Assembly: GCF_016735495.2 (NCBI RefSeq)
Contig: NZ_JAERQY020000005.1
Span: 241,677 to 305,676 of the forward strand
DNA length: 64,000 bases
Direction: 5' to 3'
DNA from: Lysobacter sp. MMG2
Lineage (GTDB): Bacteria > Pseudomonadota > Gammaproteobacteria > Xanthomonadales > Xanthomonadaceae
The position numbers and the translations under genes are program-made. The notes beneath the pieces are model-generated. The model made no database searches. It was not told where the DNA came from and was given only the letters and a program-made list of their open reading frames with translations. Within the stretch, counting starts at the first letter, position 1; the number at the start of each line of letters is the position of its first letter. This document shows, piece by piece, positions 16,239-23,923 of the stretch.

Positions 16239-16724
16239 ATGGACTGGATGCTGCAATTGCTCGTTCTGCGCGACGCCGCCATCGCCATGGCGCTTGGCGG
16301 CGTGATCGGCTTTGAGCGCGAACTGAAGAACCGCCCCGCCGGCTTCCGCACGCACATGCTGGTGGGAGGCGCAGCGGCGCTGCTGGTCGGGCTGGGGCAA
16401 CTGGTGATCGCCGACCATCGCCTGGGCAGCGAACTGCGCCTGACCATCGACCCGCTTCGTCTGGTGGAGGCCGTCGTGGCCGGCGTGTCCTTCATCGGCG
16501 CGGGCACGATCTTCGCGCAGCGCGGATCGCAGGTGGTCGTGGGCATCACCACCGCCGCGTCGATCCTGATGGTGGCGGTGATCGGTGTGATGTGCGGCTT
16601 CCGTTACCACCTGCTGGCGGGCTTTGCGACCGCGCTGACGCTGCTGGTGCTGACCGTGATCGCCCGGGTCGAACGACGCATGATGCCCGGCGAAAACCAC
16701 GACGAGCCGCCCAAGCGCGATTGA
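16239..16724 (+). CDS. MgtC/SapB family membrane protein
   Basis: 161 residues from MDWMLQLLVLRDAAIAMALGGVIGFEREL; an ATG 24 codons upstream is in frame but precedes the natural membrane start. The N-terminal GGVIGFERELKNRPAGFRTHMLVGGAAAL is the MgtC/SapB hallmark. FIGAGTIF followed by GITTAASI is the second conserved block. About five membrane helices; the cytosolic ACT-like domain of long MgtC is absent. MgtC proteins restrain F1Fo ATPase and aid low-magnesium survival; whether this short form does so is unknown. Confidence 0.92.
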   Translation: MDWMLQLLVLRDAAIAMALGGVIGFERELKNRPAGFRTHMLVGGAAALLVGLGQLVIADHRLGSELRLTIDPLRLVEAVVAGVSFIGAGTIFAQRGSQVVVGITTAASILMVAVIGVMCGFRYHLLAGFATALTLLVLTVIARVERRMMPGENHDEPPKRD

Positions 16725-16802
16725 TGGCGAATGACGCCAGCCAGGCCTCACGGATTCTTAGCATCGCGCACCTATGCTGACGCTCATTCGCGTCCGGCGT
16801 GA

Positions 16803-16982
<180 letters not shown>

Positions 16983-18722
16983 ATGCGCGAGTCGCTGCCC
17001 GCGCCGCCGTCGCTGTCGGCGATGCCACGCGCACGCGCGGACGGCATGAATCCGCACGGGCTGGCGCGCACCGGCCGCATCCTGCGGTTCCTCATGCGCT
17101 ATCGCGGCACCGGCGTGTTCACGGGCCTGGACTTGCGCTCGTCGGTGCCGGTGATCGGCGAAGTCGACGTCGCCGACCAACGTCCCGAACAGTTCGTCAA
17201 GGATCTTGAAGCACTCGGACCGACCTTCATCAAACTCGGCCAGGCCCTGTCCACGCGTCCCGATCTGGTGCCCGCGCCCTACCTCGCGGCGCTGGCGCGC
17301 ACGCAGAGCCAGGTGACACCGGTCGAGTTCGATGCGATCCGCACGCAGGTCGAAACCTCGCTGGAAAGACCCATCGCCGAGGTCTTCGCCTGGTTCGATC
17401 CCGCGCCGTTGGGCTCGGCCTCGCTGGCGCAGGTGCATCGTGCGCGACTGCTCGACGGCCGCCCCGTCGCCGTCAAGGTGCAGCGCCCCGGCATCGCCGA
17501 AGAAGTCCGGCAGGACCTGTCCGTGCTCGACTCCATCGCCACCGGCGTGGATCACACCACCGGGCTGGGCCAGCGCGTGCGCTTCTCCGACTGGGTGCAC
17601 GAGTTCCGCAAGGCGCTGGTGGGCGAGCTGGACTACACGCTGGAAGCGGCCAATCTGGAGCGCTTTTCCGAACACCTCGCCGCATATCCCGACCTGCTCA
17701 TCCCGCGCCCCGTGTGGCCGCTCACGCGCACGCGCGTGCTGGTGATGGACCTGGTCAACGGCGATCCGCTCGACTCGCACGTGCATTTGCGCATGCGGCC
17801 CGACGCGCTGGAACGCCTGTGCGAATCGCTGCTGCGCGGCTACCTCGACCAGATGTTCGTGCATGGCGAGATCCATGCCGATCCGCATCCGGGCAACCTG
17901 CTGCTCACCGACGACGGACGGCTTGCCGTGATCGACCTGGGGATGGTCGTGCACCTGCCGCCGCGCCAGCGCACGCGGTTGCTCAAGTTGATGTTCTCCT
18001 CGGTGGAAGGTCGCGGCGACGATGCGGCCGATGAAGTGATCGCACTCGGCACGCGCCTGGAAACCTTCGACGAGGAGCGCTACCTGCGCGAATCCGGTCA
18101 GCTCATCGCCCGCTACGCCGCGCACGCCGGGCTCAAAGATCATTCCGAAGGCCGTCTGATGCTCGACCTCACCCGCATCGGCGCGATGTGCGGGCTGCGC
18201 ACGCCGCCGGAGCTGAGTCTGCTCGGTCGCACGCTGTTGCATCTGGAAGGCGTGTGCCGTCTGCTGGCGCCGCAGCTCAACGTGCAGAAGGTGATCGAAA
18301 GCCACATGCCGCAGATGATTTCCGCGCAGATCCGGCGGTCGCTGTCGATGCCGGCGCTCGCCGTGGAAGCGGTGGAATTGCAGGGCCTGGTGCAGGATGC
18401 GCCGCGCAAGCTCTCTTCGGTGCTGTCGTTGCTCGCGGAGAACCGACTGCAGGTGCGCATCACCGGGCTGCAGGAATCGCGGCTGATGGAAAACCTGCAG
18501 AAGATCGCCAACCGCATCGCTGCGGGCGTGGTCGTGGCGGCGCTGATCCTGGCCTCGGCGATGCTGCTGCGCGGCAGCGGTACCGGCGCACCGAACCGCT
18601 ACGAGTGGCTGGCGCTGGTGCTGTTCCTGGTCGCCACCGCGCTGGGACTGGCGCTGGTGGTCAGCGCGCTGCTGCGCGATCGCAAGGCCAAGCCGCGCGA
18701 GGAACGCGGGCCGCGCACATGA
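16983..18722 (+). CDS. ABC1/UbiB-family atypical kinase
   Basis: 579-residue member of the ABC1/ADCK/UbiB family, which supports ubiquinone biosynthesis or lipid homeostasis at membranes. Diagnostic motifs: KxGQ in PTFIKLGQALSTRPDLVP, the Ala-rich nucleotide loop SASLAQVHRARL with the following VAVKVQRPGI lysine, and the catalytic-loop equivalent VHGEIHADPHPGNLLLTDDG, with IDLGMV as DFG equivalent. Two C-terminal membrane segments lie at about 513-535 and 545-565. Residues 1-21 precede another in-frame ATG (17046, MNPHGLARTGRILRF), which may be the real start. The 51-residue FPASDP gene abuts it upstream. It is not in a ubiquinone operon, so the substrate is uncertain. Confidence 0.9.
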   Translation: MRESLPAPPSLSAMPRARADGMNPHGLARTGRILRFLMRYRGTGVFTGLDLRSSVPVIGEVDVADQRPEQFVKDLEALGPTFIKLGQALSTRPDLVPAPYLAALARTQSQVTPVEFDAIRTQVETSLERPIAEVFAWFDPAPLGSASLAQVHRARLLDGRPVAVKVQRPGIAEEVRQDLSVLDSIATGVDHTTGLGQRVRFSDWVHEFRKALVGELDYTLEAANLERFSEHLAAYPDLLIPRPVWPLTRTRVLVMDLVNGDPLDSHVHLRMRPDALERLCESLLRGYLDQMFVHGEIHADPHPGNLLLTDDGRLAVIDLGMVVHLPPRQRTRLLKLMFSSVEGRGDDAADEVIALGTRLETFDEERYLRESGQLIARYAAHAGLKDHSEGRLMLDLTRIGAMCGLRTPPELSLLGRTLLHLEGVCRLLAPQLNVQKVIESHMPQMISAQIRRSLSMPALAVEAVELQGLVQDAPRKLSSVLSLLAENRLQVRITGLQESRLMENLQKIANRIAAGVVVAALILASAMLLRGSGTGAPNRYEWLALVLFLVATALGLALVVSALLRDRKAKPREERGPRT

Positions 18723-18746
18723 GCACGGCCCGCGCGCGAGGGGGCG

Positions 18747-19157
18747 TCAGGCCGCCTGGTTGATGCGGATGTGGTTGCCGGCCGGATCGCGGAACGCGCA
18801 GTCGCGAACGCCGTAGGGTTGGTCGGTCGGCTCCTGGATGACCTCCGCGCCGCGTGCCTGCAGCTTCTCGAACACGCCGTCCAAGTCCTGCGTCGCCAGG
18901 ATGATCATCGCGTAGGTGCCCTTGGCCATCATCTCGGCGATGGTGTGGCGCTCGTCGTCGGTCAGGCCGGGCGTCGCGCCGGGCGGGTGCAGCACGATCG
19001 AGGTCTCCGGCTGGCCCTTCGGACCGACGGTGATCCAGTGCCGGCCGCCGTACTCGACCTCCTTGCGGACCTCGAAACCGAGTGCGTCGCGGTAGAACGC
19101 CAGCGATTCGGCAGGGTCGTTGTGCGGCAGGAAAGTCGAGTGCAGGGTGATGTCCAT
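18747..19157 (-). CDS. VOC (glyoxalase/bleomycin-resistance) family protein
   Basis: 136 residues from MDITLHSTFLPHNDPAESLAFYRDALGFEVRKEV, the typical first beta-alpha-beta unit of a VOC module. The second module ends in QPYGVRDCAFRDPAGNHIRINQ, which carries the conserved C-terminal Glu/His-type metal position (here His then Arg-Ile-Asn). Some metal ligands are not obvious, so this may be a ligand-binding rather than an enzymatic form. It is 34 bp downstream of the AraC-type gene on the same strand, suggesting co-expression. The 10-codon longer start lacks support. Confidence 0.85.
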   Translation of the reverse strand: MDITLHSTFLPHNDPAESLAFYRDALGFEVRKEVEYGGRHWITVGPKGQPETSIVLHPPGATPGLTDDERHTIAEMMAKGTYAMIILATQDLDGVFEKLQARGAEVIQEPTDQPYGVRDCAFRDPAGNHIRINQAA

Positions 19158-19191
19158 GGCGGTTGCTCCGCGGGTGGGGAAGTCCACGGGC

Positions 19192-19704
19192 TCAGTCTAG
19201 TTGCGGCTCCGCGGCGGGCGCTTCTCGATTCCTGATCGGTCGCGTCACCTGTCGTTCCACGCAGGCCGGCATGCCCTCGGCGATGCGCGCCTGCTCGCGC
19301 TTGTACGCGCCCGGCGGCATCCCCACCAGCTCGGCGAACCGCGTGCTGAAGGTGCCCAGCGACGCGCAGCCGACTTCGAAGCACACGTCCGTCACGCTCA
19401 GGTCGCCGCGCCGCAGCAGCGCCATCGCGCGCTCGATGCGCCGCGTCATCAGGTAGCTGTAAGGCGATTCGCCGAACGCCAGCTTGAACTGCCGGCTCAG
19501 GTGCCCGGCCGACATGTGCACGCCGCGCGCCAGCGCCTCCACGTCGAGCGGTTGCGCGTACTCGCGATCGATCCGGTCGCGCACGCGGCGAAGACGGACG
19601 AGGTCGCGCAGGTATTGGGGATCAGGGTGAGTTCCGTTCACCCGCGCGATCGTGTCATGGCGCCTTGCGGTGCTCAAGCGGCGCAGGCCGTGCGGCGCAT
19701 TCAC
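19192..19704 (-). CDS. AraC-family transcriptional regulator
   Basis: Small AraC-type activator with a C-terminal double HTH: PLDVEALARGVHMSAGHLSRQFKLAFGESPYSYLMTRRIERAM, then GDLSVTDVCFEVGCASLGTFSTRFAELVGMPPGAYK, which match both helix-turn-helices. Only about 40 residues precede it, so there is no ligand-binding domain. A GTG at 19641 (VNGTHPDPQYLRDLVRLRRV) is a plausible alternative start, giving 149 residues. The likely target is the VOC gene immediately downstream, a pairing I recall for AraC/VOC gene pairs in proteobacteria. Confidence 0.88.
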   Translation of the reverse strand: MNAPHGLRRLSTARRHDTIARVNGTHPDPQYLRDLVRLRRVRDRIDREYAQPLDVEALARGVHMSAGHLSRQFKLAFGESPYSYLMTRRIERAMALLRRGDLSVTDVCFEVGCASLGTFSTRFAELVGMPPGAYKREQARIAEGMPACVERQVTRPIRNREAPAAEPQLD

Positions 19705-19788
19705 GCGGAATGTGCGCGCGCTTCACGCCCGGCGAATCGGGCCGGTGCCATGGTTGGTGTTTCGGAACCCGCCCCTGGAGCATGCCCC

Positions 19789-20202
19789 ATGAAAGTCGCC
19801 GACATCATGACCACCGACGTCTTCCTCACCGCGCCCAACCGCAGCATCCGCGAGGCCGCCGAGACCATGCACCGCATGGACGTGGGCAGCCTGCCGGTGG
19901 GCGACGGCGACCGGCTGGTCGGCATGGTCACCGACCGCGACATCACCATCCGCGCCGTGGCGCGGGGCATGGCCGCCGACACGCCCGTGCGCGACGTGAT
20001 GACGCAAGACATCCGCTACTGCTTCGAGGATGAGGACGTGGACGATGTAGCGCGCAACATGGCCGACCTGAAAGTGCGTCGCCTGCCGGTGATCAACCGC
20101 GACAAGCGACTGGTCGGTTTCGTCTCGCTGGCGGACTTCGCCCACGGTGCCGATGACAGCGCCTCGGAGGAGTTGCTCAAGGGCGTTGCGACGCCGCATT
20201 GA
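19789..20202 (+). CDS. CBS-domain protein (two CBS repeats)
   Basis: 137 residues from MKVADIMTTDVFLTAPNRSIREAAETMH. CBS1 covers about 7-60 with GSLPVGDGDRLVGMVTDRDITIRAVARG. CBS2 covers about 70-125 with VRRLPVINRDKRLVGFVSLADFA. A free-standing Bateman module that would bind adenine nucleotides. The partner is unknown. Longer in-frame starts overlap the divergent AraC gene and lack the CBS sequence. It is followed after 80 bp by the epimerase gene. Confidence 0.92.
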   Translation: MKVADIMTTDVFLTAPNRSIREAAETMHRMDVGSLPVGDGDRLVGMVTDRDITIRAVARGMAADTPVRDVMTQDIRYCFEDEDVDDVARNMADLKVRRLPVINRDKRLVGFVSLADFAHGADDSASEELLKGVATPH

Positions 20203-20282
20203 CGCAACGGCACGCCGTGCGCGGCCGCGCGTCGCGGCGCGCACCGCCGTAATCGGAACGCAGATCGGCCGCACCCATCGCC

Positions 20283-21590
20283 ATGCAGGAAAAACGCCTG
20301 CGCGTGCTGGTCACCGGCGCGACCGGACTGGTCGGCGCCGCCGTGGTCGAGGCCCTGCTTCGCCGCGGGCATGACGTGCTGCCCGCCACGCGGGACACGG
20401 CGCACGCGCTGCGCCGTTGGCCGGGCCGGCGAGCGATTGCGGCGGACTTCACCTTCGACGTGGAGCCCGCGGCGTGGTTGCCGCGCCTGGTAGGCGTGGA
20501 CGCGGTCGTCAACGCGGTCGGCATCTTCCGCGAGCACGGCGGCGAAACCTTCCGCTCGATGCACGAAACCGCGCCAAAGGCCCTGTTCGAAGCCTGCGCG
20601 ATGGCGCGCGTGCGGCGCGTGGTGCAGATCTCCGCGCTGGGCGCCGACCTGCGCGCCGAAACCGGCTTCCATCGCAGCAAGCGCGTGGCGGACCAGGCGT
20701 TGCTCGCGTTGCCCCTGGAGGGCTGCGTGGTGCGGCCTTCGGTGGTGTTCGCGCCCGATGGTGCGAGCACGCAGTTGTTCCTGGGCTGGGCCAGCCTGCC
20801 GTGGTTGCCGCTGCCGGACGAAGGCGAGCAGCGCATCCAGCCGCTGCATCTGGACGATCTGGCCGAGGCCGTGGCCGCGCTGGTCGAAGGCGACACCGTG
20901 CCGCACGTGCTCGACGCCGTCGGTCCGGCGGCGTTGAGTCTGCGCGCCTACCTGGGCGCCTTGCGCGCGCAGCTCGGGCTTCCGGTCACACGGACCGTGC
21001 AGGTGCCCGGCCATTGGCTGAACAGCGGCGCGCGCCTGCTGCAACGCGGCGCGCGGCATGGATTCGCCACCGACACGCTGCGCATGCTCGCGCGATGGAA
21101 CGCGGGCGACGCGGAGGCGATCACCGCATTGCTCGGCCGGCCGCCGCGCGATGTGACGCATTTCATCGCACCCGAACACGCACGCACGCTACTCACCTTC
21201 GCGCGGCTCCACTGGCTGTTGCCGATGCTGCGTCTGTCGATCGCGATCGTCTGGCTGGGCGCGGGGCTGGTGACACTGGGGCCGTACCCGATCGCCGATT
21301 CACTCGCACTGCTTCCACGCGAGGGGCTGCCGTCGGTGCTGGCGCGCGGCGCGCTGCACACGGTTGCGGCGGTGGACATCCTGCTCGGCCTGTCGATGCT
21401 GTGGCCACCGCCGCGCTGGCTGCTGAAGTTGCAGGCCGCGGTCATCGTGGCTTACACCGTAGTCCTCGGCATCGCCGTGCCGGCGCTATGGCTGCACCCG
21501 CTGGCGCCTTTGCTGAAGAACCTTCCCATCCTCGCCGGCCTGGCACTCCTGCACGAACTGCACGACCGCGATCTGCGCGCCACGCGTTGA
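20283..21590 (+). CDS. NAD(P)-dependent epimerase fused to DoxX-like membrane domain
   Basis: 435-residue fusion. Residues 1-290 form an atypical SDR (NmrA/complex-I 39-kDa-like) with the dinucleotide loop VTGATGLVGAAVVEALLRRGHDV. A typical Tyr-x3-Lys is not obvious (HRSKRVADQALL in that place), so dehydrogenase chemistry is doubtful. Residues about 305-430 hold four hydrophobic segments (LLPMLRLSIAIVWLGAGLVTLGP onwards) matching a DoxX-like domain. This SDR-DoxX fusion is known as a bacterial family of unknown substrate. Transcribed alone. Confidence 0.88.
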   Translation: MQEKRLRVLVTGATGLVGAAVVEALLRRGHDVLPATRDTAHALRRWPGRRAIAADFTFDVEPAAWLPRLVGVDAVVNAVGIFREHGGETFRSMHETAPKALFEACAMARVRRVVQISALGADLRAETGFHRSKRVADQALLALPLEGCVVRPSVVFAPDGASTQLFLGWASLPWLPLPDEGEQRIQPLHLDDLAEAVAALVEGDTVPHVLDAVGPAALSLRAYLGALRAQLGLPVTRTVQVPGHWLNSGARLLQRGARHGFATDTLRMLARWNAGDAEAITALLGRPPRDVTHFIAPEHARTLLTFARLHWLLPMLRLSIAIVWLGAGLVTLGPYPIADSLALLPREGLPSVLARGALHTVAAVDILLGLSMLWPPPRWLLKLQAAVIVAYTVVLGIAVPALWLHPLAPLLKNLPILAGLALLHELHDRDLRATR

Positions 21591-21680
21591 TTCCACAGCG
21601 TCATCACGCGGGATCGGCCGAGGGCGTCCCTGCCCTCGCCTTCCCTCCCCTTCAACCGTCGTGCTTCAACGAACCGCGCA

Positions 21681-22040
21681 TCAGCGGATCATGGCAAAGC
21701 CGAAACGCGGTTCCGGGTCCATCCCGCGCGGCGCGTTGCGCTCGGACAGGCGCGTCCACGCCGCCATCGCCACGGGCAAGGCCTCGTCCCAGTCCAGGCG
21801 CGAGGATCCGCGCACCCGTGCATAACTCAGCTGCAGGCTGTCGGCCATCTCGTCGAAATCCTGGCCGTGCCCGCGCAGGTACGCGTCCAGCCCGAGCTTC
21901 AGCGCCGGAAGATAGTCCTCGCCGCGAAAGCGCGGCACGTAGTTGCGGTAGTGACGCATCCAGTGCGCGATCTCCTCGTCCATGTCCACCGCTTCCACCA
22001 CCGTGGAATGTTCCCCGTAATGCAGCCTCGCGTTCATCAT
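21681..22040 (-). CDS. Stress-type hypothetical protein under a sigma-54 promoter
   Basis: 119 residues, MMNARLHYGEHSTVVEAVDMDEEIAHW. GGGAGAG sits just before the two adjacent ATG codons. The pattern EIAHWMRHYRNYVPRFRGEDYLPALKLGLDAY, then QDFDEMADSLQLSYARVRGSSRLDWDEALPVAMAAWTRL, recalls a widespread soluble family with 'YRYG...WdevE..L...W' repeats found near stress genes; that assignment is my inference. No signal or membrane segment. A perfect sigma-54 promoter lies 77 bp upstream (22117-22131), and the divergent neighbour encodes a sigma-54 activator, so it is probably a direct target. An overlapping ORF in another frame (21652-22224) lacks family features. Confidence 0.75.
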   Translation of the reverse strand: MMNARLHYGEHSTVVEAVDMDEEIAHWMRHYRNYVPRFRGEDYLPALKLGLDAYLRGHGQDFDEMADSLQLSYARVRGSSRLDWDEALPVAMAAWTRLSERNAPRGMDPEPRFGFAMIR

Positions 22041-22116
22041 TTCTCTCCCTGCCGTCATGTCTGTGCGTCGAAGGCGTGTCCGCTGCGACAAATCGGGCGC
22101 GGACATCAAAGCGATA

Positions 22117-22131
22117 GCAACTCCTGTGCCA
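22117..22131 (-). promoter_or_regulatory. Sigma-54 promoter (-24/-12) of the 119-residue gene
   Basis: Minus strand reads TTGGCACAGGAGTTGCT: TGGCAC at 22131-22126, 5 bp, TTGC at 22120-22117, with the favoured Y before and W after. All core sigma-54 positions match and the GG-N10-GC spacing is exact. The start codon is 77 bp downstream. The neighbouring activator gene supports function. Confidence 0.82.
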
Positions 22132-22252
22132 AGGTGCCGGCGGTGTCGCAGCAGCGCGAAGGCGTCGTGAAAGATCTGCGCACGATCGCGCAAGGCGAAC
22201 ATCGCGCACGTGCGCATGCGCCACGATTGCGTGAAGGCTTCGATGCCGAACC

Positions 22253-22285
22253 GGAAGATGTTTCCTTCATCGCGGAAGGTTCTTC
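22253..22285. promoter_or_regulatory. Candidate activator sites: tandem GGAA-N4/5-TTCC
   Basis: GGAAGATGTTTCC (22253-22265) and GGAAGGTTCTTC (22274-22285) are inverted repeats whose centres lie about 20 bp apart, two helical turns. They lie about 155-175 bp before the sigma-54 start point and also just upstream of the activator gene (22339), where they could mediate autoregulation. Similar sites lie before the second sigma-54 promoter (25386-25416). Inference from sequence only. Confidence 0.5.
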
Positions 22286-22338
22286 AAAGCGCTTTCACTG
22301 CGTGCGGCATAGGCTGCGTTCCTCGGAGGGAGAGAGCC

Positions 22339-23658
22339 GTGCCTGCATCCTTGTTGATCGTCGACGACGATCTCGACTTCACTGCATCCGCCGCGGATTT
22401 CGCGCGCACGCGGGGCTTCCAGCCCTACGTGGCGCATTCGCTGGAGCAGTCCCGCCAATTCGGCCACCTGCCACCGCTCGACCTGCTCCTGCTGGATCTG
22501 GAACTGCCCGACGGCAACGGCATGGACCTGCTGGACGATCCCGCCGTTCCTGAACACGATCACGCCGTGATCGTCACCGGGCAACCTTCGGTGGAGTCGG
22601 CGATACAGGCGGTTTCGCGCCCGGTCTATGACTATCTGCTCAAGCCGTTGTGTGCGCAGCAGTTCGACGCCCTGCTCATGCAGGCGGCTGCGCATGCGCG
22701 CACGCGCGGGACGACGTCGCGCTACGGCATGGTGGGCGAGTGCGAGGCGATGCGGCGCGTGATGGCCGACATCGAACACGTGGCGCCTTCGGACGCGTCG
22801 GTGCTGATCGGCGGTGAGAGCGGCACGGGCAAGGAGCTGGTCGCGCGGGCGATCCACGAACGCAGCGGCCGTCGCGGGCCGTTCGTCGCGGTGAATGCGG
22901 GCGCGATTGCGCCGGACCTGCTGGCCAGTCATCTGTTCGGCCACGAACGCGGCAGTTTCACCGGCGCGAACAACCGGCATGCCGGCTATTTCGAGCAGGC
23001 GCATGGCGGCACGCTGTTCCTGGACGAGATCACCGAGATGCCGCCGGCCCTGCAGGTCTACCTGCTGCGCGTGCTCGAAAGCGGCTCGCTCACGCGCGTG
23101 GGCGGCAGCGAGAGCCTGCCGATCGACGTGCGCGTCGTCGCGGCCACCAACCGCGATCCGCACGCCGCGCTCAATGTAGGCGCGTTGCGCGAGGATCTGT
23201 ACTACCGCCTGGCCGACTTCACCCTCATGCTGCCGCCACTGCGCGAACGCGGCGACGACGCGCTGCTGCTGGCGCGGCATTTCCTCGCCGGGTTCAACGC
23301 CCGTCACGCTGCGCAGAAGCGTTTCGCCGAGGGCACCGAGCGCACGCTGCTGCGACACGGCTGGCCGGGCAATGTGCGCGAGTTGCGCAGCGCGGTGCAG
23401 CGCGCGTTCCTGTGCAGCGACGACGGTGTGGTCCGGGTTCGTCCGCTGTCGCGACGCGCACAGGCATCGCAGGCCGACCCGGATGCGGTCGTGTTCAACG
23501 TCGGCATGAGCTACGCGCAGATCGAACGCGACATGCTCAACCGCACCCTCGCCCACTTCGACAACGACCGCACGCGCACGGCGCAGGCGCTCGGCGTGAG
23601 CGTGCGCACCATCCACAACCAACTGGCGCGCCTGCGCGGCCGGGACAGCGGATCGTGA
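22339..23658 (+). CDS. Sigma-54-dependent response regulator (NtrC family)
   Basis: 439 residues with a GTG start (VPASLLIVDDDLDFTASAADF), chosen because GGAGGGAGAG lies just upstream and the receiver domain starts there. The receiver is about 4-118 with phospho-acceptor Asp53 (LLLDLELPDG). The AAA+ domain has Walker A GESGTGKE (158-165), the sigma-54 contact loop GSFTGA (205-210; a Ser variant of GAFTGA) and Walker B GGTLFLDEI. The C-terminal Fis-type HTH is NRTLAHFDNDRTRTAQALGVSVRTIHNQLARLRG. It activates sigma-54 promoters on phosphorylation. The stop overlaps the next gene as GTGA. No full-length sensor kinase lies nearby; both flanking genes carry sigma-54 promoters. Confidence 0.95.
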   Translation: MPASLLIVDDDLDFTASAADFARTRGFQPYVAHSLEQSRQFGHLPPLDLLLLDLELPDGNGMDLLDDPAVPEHDHAVIVTGQPSVESAIQAVSRPVYDYLLKPLCAQQFDALLMQAAAHARTRGTTSRYGMVGECEAMRRVMADIEHVAPSDASVLIGGESGTGKELVARAIHERSGRRGPFVAVNAGAIAPDLLASHLFGHERGSFTGANNRHAGYFEQAHGGTLFLDEITEMPPALQVYLLRVLESGSLTRVGGSESLPIDVRVVAATNRDPHAALNVGALREDLYYRLADFTLMLPPLRERGDDALLLARHFLAGFNARHAAQKRFAEGTERTLLRHGWPGNVRELRSAVQRAFLCSDDGVVRVRPLSRRAQASQADPDAVVFNVGMSYAQIERDMLNRTLAHFDNDRTRTAQALGVSVRTIHNQLARLRGRDSGS

Positions 23659-23873
23659 GCCTTGCGACGTTCGACGAGGATGCGGCGCGGCGTTGGCGTC
23701 ACGGCCTTCGCAACGAACTGAACGTCATCACGATGGCGACCTCGACCGCGATCGCACTCATCGATCACGGCGCCAGCCTGGAACGTGTGCGCGAACACCT
23801 CGCGCGCGCGGAAGCGGCGTGCCGCCGCTGTCGCGACCTGGTCACCGAGCAGGACGCTCCCAGTGCCGAGTAA
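23655..23873 (+). CDS. Mini histidine-kinase DHp-like protein (72 residues)
   Basis: Begins with GTG inside the stop of the response regulator (GTGA overlap), so translation is coupled. Residues 12-30, RRWRHGLRNELNVITMATS, match the H box of HisKA domains (H-x-L-R-N-x-L-N), putting a candidate phospho-histidine at His16. Residues about 38-62 (GASLERVREHLARAEAACRRCRDLV) would be the second helix of the dimerisation hairpin. No ATP-binding domain follows; a hairpin repeat and the convergent BON gene come next. It could be a phosphotransfer protein or a stoichiometric modulator of the regulator's receiver domain. Function is inference; the H-box likeness is seen directly. Confidence 0.72.
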   Translation: MSLATFDEDAARRWRHGLRNELNVITMATSTAIALIDHGASLERVREHLARAEAACRRCRDLVTEQDAPSAE

Positions 23874-23886
23874 TCACACGCACGAT

Positions 23887-23911
23887 GCCCCTCTCCCCTA
23901 AGGAGAGGGGC
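23887..23911. terminator. Stem-loop between convergent mini-DHp and BON genes
   Basis: GCCCCTCTCC-CCTAA-GGAGAGGGGC, a perfect 10-bp stem without a T tract, 13 bp after the mini-DHp stop and 13 bp before the BON gene end. Same hairpin family as 9023-9045. Confidence 0.6.
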
Positions 23912-23923
23912 GATCTTCAAACG

